Positions 59,961 through 64,000 of a DNA stretch of 64,000 bases are shown one piece after another. How positions within the stretch are numbered: the stretch's first letter is position 1; each line of letters starts with the position of its first letter. Where the stretch lies: NCBI RefSeq assembly GCF_048268525.1, contig NZ_JBLWVH010000006.1, forward strand, positions 1-64,000. The letters are read 5' to 3'. The translations under genes were made by a program, and so were the position numbers. The stretch is from Maricaulis sp048268525 (GTDB lineage: Bacteria; Pseudomonadota; Alphaproteobacteria; Caulobacterales; Maricaulaceae). The notes under the pieces are model-generated. The model saw nothing but the letters and a program-made list of their open reading frames with translations. It was not told the origin of the DNA and made no database searches.

Positions 59961-60073
59961 CGCTTGTCAGCCAGCAGGCCGCATCCGCTTCTTCAGCTCA
60001 AGGGTGAAACCGCAACGCGGCGCGTACGCGCCCTTGACCTGAAGAAGCGGATACGGCGACGTCTCGGCAAGCG
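59961..60073. repeat. Family B long palindromic repeat, copy 4
   Basis: CGCTTGTCAGCCAGCAGG, core GCATCCGCTTCTTCAGCTC...GACCTGAAGAAGCGGATAC, and CTCGGCAAGCG. Nearly identical to copy 2 at 25985 outside the variable GC centre. Confidence 0.8.
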
Positions 60074-60168
60074 GTTTACGGTGGAGTTTGCGTGGTGCGC
60101 GGGGGTAGAAGGGCGCTAGTGAAAACGGCACGTGTCCCCGTTTATTCGAGGAACAGGCGCAACGCCGC

Positions 60169-60678
60169 TCACGGCTTTTGTGGCGGGGACTTTGGTCCCT
60201 CGAGCGCCTGCAGCTCGGCCTCAAGCTGGTCACGCTGGCCCCGCATGGCCTCGATTTGCCGGTTCTCTTCCTCAATGCGCCGGTTTTCTGCGCGGATCCT
60301 GGCATTCTCCGCCTCGATCGCCGGGTTCGGCCGGGACGCGCTGCCTCCGGACCGGCCCTGACCGGCCGGATCGGCCGTCGGCCCGCCATCACGATCCGTG
60401 ACGCCGCTGCCCGCCAGCCCTTGCGGCCCGCCCGTACGCCCACCACGACCTCGTCCTACCGGGTCGGCGGCGCTGCCGGTATCGGAATCGGTCACGCCCG
60501 CTCCGCGGCCCCGCCCGACCGGATCGGCCCGGGCCCCGGTGTCAGAATCCGTTACGGCAGCCTGGGTGAGGCGGCCATTTGCGGCAGACGCGCTTCCGAC
60601 GACGAGCGTGGACCCGACGACACCCCCGACAACCTGTTCCAGGAAAGATCGACGGCTGACCGGTGTCTTGCGGGCCAT
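60169..60678 (-). CDS. Tat-exported protein with VTDSDTG repeats and coiled coil
   Basis: The product is 169 residues, ATG 60678. Twin-arginine signal SRRSFLEQVVGG then a hydrophobic stretch. Three repeats of VTDSDTGxxADPxGxGRxG at about 42-58, 62-79 and 93-109; the third is degenerate (VTDRDGGPTADPAGQGR). The C-terminus (about 120-160) is a charged coiled coil (ENARIRAENRRIEEENRQIE). No enzyme domain. Acidic, Gly-rich repeats could bind calcium; this is a guess. Confidence 0.75.
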   Translation of the reverse strand: MARKTPVSRRSFLEQVVGGVVGSTLVVGSASAANGRLTQAAVTDSDTGARADPVGRGRGAGVTDSDTGSAADPVGRGRGGRTGGPQGLAGSGVTDRDGGPTADPAGQGRSGGSASRPNPAIEAENARIRAENRRIEEENRQIEAMRGQRDQLEAELQALEGPKSPPQKP

Positions 60679-60918
60679 AGCGGCCTCCTTGCCTTGGCGT
60701 CCCGGCAAGGTTAGGCGCGAACCTCGGGGCCAGCAAGACACGCCGCCTGAACGGCGAGGTCGAGCACCATGTCGCTCAAGCGTCGCGAGACCCCATGCAG
60801 GGGATGATCAATCGAGGGCGCCACCGGGAAAGGCCGGGACGCCGTCGTTGACGCTCTCAAAGAGAGGGACCAGACAAGCCGAACACATGACGAGGCAGTC
60901 CCGACGGATGAAACACCT

Positions 60919-61335
60919 CTAGCTCGCCTGGAGGATCTGACGCATCACATCGTACACATTCTTGCGCCGCGAGGCGCCGACCCAAATGCCGCCAAGGAAA
61001 AAGGCGAATATCGCAATGGTGGCCAGCCAGCCAAACAGGTCGACACTGTCAAAAGCCCAGGCAATCGCCATGGCGATCGGAATGCCCAGAAAAAGCCCGG
61101 CGAAAAAGCCCACAACAACCCAGTTCAAGAGTGCGCCGCCCCGTTTCCGGACCGCACGTTCATACGCTCTTTGAAACTCTGTGGGGCCAACGGCGGCCAG
61201 TGGATCATCGGGGTCGGTTCGCTGCAAACGTTCGTGCATCGCCATCGCGTCCATCAAAGAGTCGCGATTTCTCTGGGCAAGAAAAAAGGCAGGAATTGAC
61301 ATGACAAGAAAGAAAAGTACGACACCCCAAAGCAT
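60919..61335 (-). CDS. Membrane protein of unknown function
   Basis: The product is 138 residues. One N-terminal span (MLWGVVLFFLVMSIPAFFLAQ), a soluble stretch (DSLMDAMAMHERLQRTDPDDP), then two spans (VVVGFFAGLFLGIPIAMAIAWAF and ATIAIFAFFLGGIWVG) and a short tail. No family recognised. Confidence 0.6.
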   Translation of the reverse strand: MLWGVVLFFLVMSIPAFFLAQRNRDSLMDAMAMHERLQRTDPDDPLAAVGPTEFQRAYERAVRKRGGALLNWVVVGFFAGLFLGIPIAMAIAWAFDSVDLFGWLATIAIFAFFLGGIWVGASRRKNVYDVMRQILQAS

Positions 61336-61705
61336 TGCTATCCCCTCTGGTGATCCATGCCGCCTTATGTAATCGCTGGGCTCAAGTCGATGTCAAGCTA
61401 GCGACGCCTTCGACAATCGACACATCCATACGTCCTATCTTGGTGTCGCTGAGCCGCTACGAATGGGCTTCGGATGACCGGCTTGGGCAGGGATTCAAGC
61501 GACGCATGGGTGCCCTCAAGCCATCTGGCGCCCTTAAGCCAAGGCGCATGGAAGCACCCCTTCGGCATCGCCCGGTGCCAGCACGCCCCTATGGATTGAA
61601 TGGCACTGCCAGGGCTCTGCCTCATCGACAAGCCGAAGAAGGGCTGCGAGCATCGACTCGTCAACGCAGACCCCGACGTTCGCCAAGCCCTGGGTGATGC
61701 GGGCG
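61336..61705. other. Intergenic region without recognised features
   Basis: About 370 bases, lower in GC than the surrounding genes at its start. Open frames here lack ribosome sites and coding composition. The promoter of the membrane protein ending at 61335 should be near the left edge. Confidence 0.4.
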
Positions 61706-62080
61706 CTAAGCCGCCACAGCCTCGGTCACGCGATAGGTCAAATCATCGCCATCGGCTTCGTGGATGGTGAGGTATTCGCCGACCCGCATCATGTGATCGC
61801 CGAGCCGGAAGACCGGCTCGTCGGGGCCCTCATCCTCTTCGTCATAGCGGAAGAACCAGTGCGACCCGCGGTGGCTGAGCCAGCCATCGGCCTTGTCATC
61901 GGGGTCGGGCGAAAAGCGGTCGACCGTGCAGGCCGCCTTGTTAGCGCGCCAGAGTTCGAGATCCAGCTTGCCGTCCTTGTCCAGCGGCGCCACCACGACA
62001 TAGCCGTGCGCATCATCGCCCTCGGGGAAACCGGCCTTGGGGTTGCGGCCGAGCCGCAGGACCACACGTGTCAGACTCAT
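61706..62080 (-). CDS. Conserved alphaproteobacterial-type hypothetical protein
   Basis: The product is 124 residues, GGGAGAT before ATG 62080. Soluble, acidic, Trp/Asp-rich (SHRGSHWFFRYDEEDEGPDE, GEYLTIHEADGDDLTYRV). It looks like a small beta-rich domain. No named family was recognised. Confidence 0.65.
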   Translation of the reverse strand: MSLTRVVLRLGRNPKAGFPEGDDAHGYVVVAPLDKDGKLDLELWRANKAACTVDRFSPDPDDKADGWLSHRGSHWFFRYDEEDEGPDEPVFRLGDHMMRVGEYLTIHEADGDDLTYRVTEAVAA

Positions 62081-62245
62081 GTTTTATCTCCCTCATTTTG
62101 ATAGGGACATTTCGCGCCCTATTTACGCCCGGGTCAATCAAAAGCGGTGCGGCATGGCGGCACAGCAGCTGTGAACAAGGCGATGGCGGGATTGGTCCCG
62201 GCGGCGCTTCTCTGCTATCTCCCCTGCCCGCAAGATGCTGACGAG

Positions 62246-62884
62246 ATGGATGACATGCCCGCTGCTGCCAAGACGACCAAAGCCAAAGAAGCCCCGCGTG
62301 CCTGGCAGCGGATGATTTCCGGACGGCGACTGGACCTGCTGGATCCGTCGCCGTTTGACGTCGAGATCGAGGACATTGCCCACGGCCTGGCGCGGGTGGC
62401 GCGCTGGAACGGGCAGACCGCCGGCGATCACGCCTTCTCGGTCGCCGAGCACTCGGTGGTGGTGCTGGAGATTCTCGAATTTCTCTATCCCGGCATCGAG
62501 GACAAATGGCGCGTCGCGGCCCTGCTGCATGATGCTTCGGAATACGTCATCGGTGACATGATCAGCCCGTTCAAGGCGGCGCTGGGCGTCAATTACCGCG
62601 AGTTCGAGGACCGGCTCGAGGCGGCGATCCAGCTGCGCTTCGGCCTGCCGGCGAAACTGCCGGCCGAGGTCAAACGCAAGATCAAGCGGGCCGATGTGAT
62701 CTGTGCCTATTTCGAGGCCACCCAGATCGCCGGTTTCAGCCATGGCGAATCCGTGAAATTCTTCGGTCGTCCCCCGGCCGGACTGGAGATCGCCATCAAG
62801 CCGCTGCCCGTCAAACAGGCCCAGATCCTGTTCCTGGATCGCTTCGAGACCGTGTTGGCGGCCTTCGAGGCTGGCCGGAAGTGA
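62246..62884 (+). CDS. HD-domain phosphohydrolase (YfbR-like)
   Basis: The product is 212 residues from ATG 62246 (MDDMPAAAKTTKAK); ATG 62255 is an alternative. HD metal site: AGDHAFSVAEHSVVV (His), AALLHDASEYVIGD (HD), and a later Asp in KRADVICAYFEA. Such HD proteins are nucleotidases. The stop overlaps the next start by GTGA, so it is co-expressed with a NAD regulator. Confidence 0.83.
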   Translation: MDDMPAAAKTTKAKEAPRAWQRMISGRRLDLLDPSPFDVEIEDIAHGLARVARWNGQTAGDHAFSVAEHSVVVLEILEFLYPGIEDKWRVAALLHDASEYVIGDMISPFKAALGVNYREFEDRLEAAIQLRFGLPAKLPAEVKRKIKRADVICAYFEATQIAGFSHGESVKFFGRPPAGLEIAIKPLPVKQAQILFLDRFETVLAAFEAGRK

Positions 62885-63849
62885 CAACAGGCCTCGCCCT
62901 CTCCGTCGGCCTCAATGCGGTCATCCTGGCGGTCGATGGTGATGTGCCGCAAGTCCTGATCGTACCGCAGCCGGGCGGCGGTGAAGCCCTGCCCTTCGGT
63001 CCCTTCGACCCGACCGAGCACCGCACGCTTGAGATCGGGCTGAGGCGCTGGGTCGACGAGCAGGCCCGCTTCCAGCTCGGCTATGTCGAACAGCTCTACA
63101 CGTTCGGCGATCGTGGGCGCGAGGCGCCGGTCGCGGCGATGACCGGCTCGGAAGACGACCGCATCATCTCGATCGGCTATCTGGCGCTGACGCCCAATGT
63201 CTCCGATCCGCCCGAAGGCGGCGGCCAGTGGCGGGGCTGGTATCGCTTCTTCCCGTGGGAAGACTGGCGCGACGGTCGTCCCGACATCATCGACAGCCAG
63301 ATCCTGCCGCGCCTGTCGGCCTGGGCGGACGAAGCTGGCGGACCGGGTCGCCGCGCCTCCTGTCATGACCGGATCAAACAGTGTTTCGGCCTCAATCCCG
63401 GCGGCTGGCAGGAAGGCCGGGCGCTGGATCGCTATGAACTGCTCTACGAAGCCGGCCTGGTCGAGGAAGCAGCCCGTGACGGCCAGACCGAGCCGAATCT
63501 GGTGGCGCCGGGCCTGGGACAGGCGATGGCGTCGGACCATCGCCGCATCCTGGCCACCGCCATTTCCCGCCTGCGCGGCAAGATCAAATACCGCCCGGTG
63601 GTGTTCGAGCTGATGGACGAAGTCTTCACCCTGTCGGCGCTGCAACAGGTGGTCGAAGCGGTCGTCGGCTATCGCCTGCACAAGCAGAATTTCCGCCGCG
63701 CCCTGGACCGCACCGGTTTCGTTGATGGCACCGGCAAGGTGGAAAGCGCCACCGGTGGCCGGCCAGCCGAGCTGTTCCGCTATCGCCGCGAAGCGCTCGC
63801 CGGCCTGCCCTCGCTGGGCCTGTCGACGCCGCGCTTGCGTGACGGCTGA
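62881..63849 (+). CDS. nadQ: NadQ-type NAD biosynthesis regulator
   Basis: The product is 322 residues from GTG 62881. A Nudix-like N-terminal domain (ALSVGLNAVILAVDGDVPQVLIV) lacks a full Nudix box; the C-terminal winged helix has FELMDEVFTLSALQQVVEAVVGYRLHKQNFRR. COG4111/NadQ proteins are proposed repressors of nadABC in alphaproteobacteria. The assignment is by recall of the family pattern. Confidence 0.72.
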   Translation: MTTGLALSVGLNAVILAVDGDVPQVLIVPQPGGGEALPFGPFDPTEHRTLEIGLRRWVDEQARFQLGYVEQLYTFGDRGREAPVAAMTGSEDDRIISIGYLALTPNVSDPPEGGGQWRGWYRFFPWEDWRDGRPDIIDSQILPRLSAWADEAGGPGRRASCHDRIKQCFGLNPGGWQEGRALDRYELLYEAGLVEEAARDGQTEPNLVAPGLGQAMASDHRRILATAISRLRGKIKYRPVVFELMDEVFTLSALQQVVEAVVGYRLHKQNFRRALDRTGFVDGTGKVESATGGRPAELFRYRREALAGLPSLGLSTPRLRDG

Positions 63850-63855
63850 GCGACC

Positions 63856-64000
63856 ATGCCGGGCCGCGACACACATAACGCCGCGCTGCGTCCCTTTGAG
63901 TACACACCGCCGCCCGTCGGGCCGTTGCCGGTCCTCCATCGCGACGACCACATCCTGGTCATCGACAAGCCGTCCGGCCTGCTCACCGTGCCCGGCAACC
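63856..64000 (+). CDS. RluA-family pseudouridine synthase (partial, 5' end)
   Basis: The first 48 codons are present; the gene runs off the window. LHRDDHILVIDKPSGLLTVPG matches the start of the RluA catalytic domain, before the catalytic Asp. It starts 6 bases after the nadQ-like stop. Confidence 0.85.
   Translation, partial: MPGRDTHNAALRPFEYTPPPVGPLPVLHRDDHILVIDKPSGLLTVPGN

Noticed and set aside
5412..60073. CRISPR array from the repeated palindromes
   Set aside because: Copies are scattered over tens of kilobases, are about 115 bases long and have no regular spacers or cas genes.
61336..61697. A 120-codon frame between the membrane protein and the hypothetical gene
   Set aside because: No ribosome site, Arg/Pro/Ser-rich shadow-like composition, no family resemblance.

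Overview
The window looks like chromosomal DNA of a marine, high-GC alphaproteobacterium, most likely Caulobacterales/Hyphomonadaceae and perhaps Maricaulis-like. This is inferred from codon use and gene content. Examples are the histone deacetylase-like / xseB / ispA / dxs block, a Nudix gene overlapping a TIGR02301 gene, a NadQ-type regulator, a DUF6165 gene next to a family 9 glycosyltransferase, and a lone class III formaldehyde dehydrogenase. Genes are dense and many overlap by 4 bases (ATGA or GTGA), so translational coupling is common. I saw no rRNA, tRNA or CRISPR array.

Layout. 1-1824: two related glycine-zipper envelope proteins, the first with an apparent frameshift in an Arg-Pro-Asp-rich region. 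1859-13024: the isoprenoid/exonuclease block (HDAC-like, histidine phosphatase, xseB, csaA, ispA, dxs, then tlyA), in which about 5.2 kb separates dxs from tlyA. That insert holds a SulP-UspA pair, an IS110-family element and an orphan HicB antitoxin. 13091-19447: a SET protein, small and larger membrane proteins, an AraC regulator, an SDR and two tandem signal peptidase I genes, one lacking the catalytic lysine. 19736-25894: acyl-CoA dehydrogenase, a YceI / cytochrome b561 / YceI operon, threonylcarbamoyl-AMP synthase and an FAD-linked 2-hydroxyacid dehydrogenase. 26168-30802: EEP nuclease, YaaA, a 30-codon small ORF with an ideal Shine-Dalgarno, hydroxybutyrate dehydrogenase, VOC, Nudix and TIGR02301.

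30982-35947: a membrane protein/XRE pair and a complete adaptor-ATPase-permease-permease exporter. 36123-41072: a minus-strand run of HAD-like protein, DUF6165, SulP without STAS, dihydroorotase and glycosyltransferase 9. 41138-47917: YgfZ, a soluble double-PAS chemoreceptor, a LysR-pirin-isochorismatase-small membrane protein cluster, 3-methyladenine glycosylase and a small lipoprotein. 47932-50922: formaldehyde detoxification (frmB and frmA) split by a VapBC-type module and repeats. 51084-58415: two ketoacyl-ACP synthase III paralogues flanking a serine hydrolase, a MarR-controlled CMD/redoxin/29-residue peptide operon with two visible palindromic operators, and amtB. 58412-64000: a beta-propeller lipoprotein, a Tat-exported repeat protein, small unknowns, an HD hydrolase, a NadQ-type regulator and the start of an RluA-family gene.

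Interspersed palindromic repeats form at least three families (A, B and C below). A and B copies sit together at both places where a conserved operon is interrupted and a toxin-antitoxin gene is found. The IS110 copy is inserted inside an A repeat, which defines its ends to within a few bases, and its noncoding left end shares 10 bases with the target flank, as expected of a bridge RNA guide. The most interesting under-described items are the MarR/Cys-cluster operon with its 29-residue peptide, the 30- and 35-residue small ORFs, the lysine-less signal peptidase, the Tat-exported repeat protein, and the repeat families.
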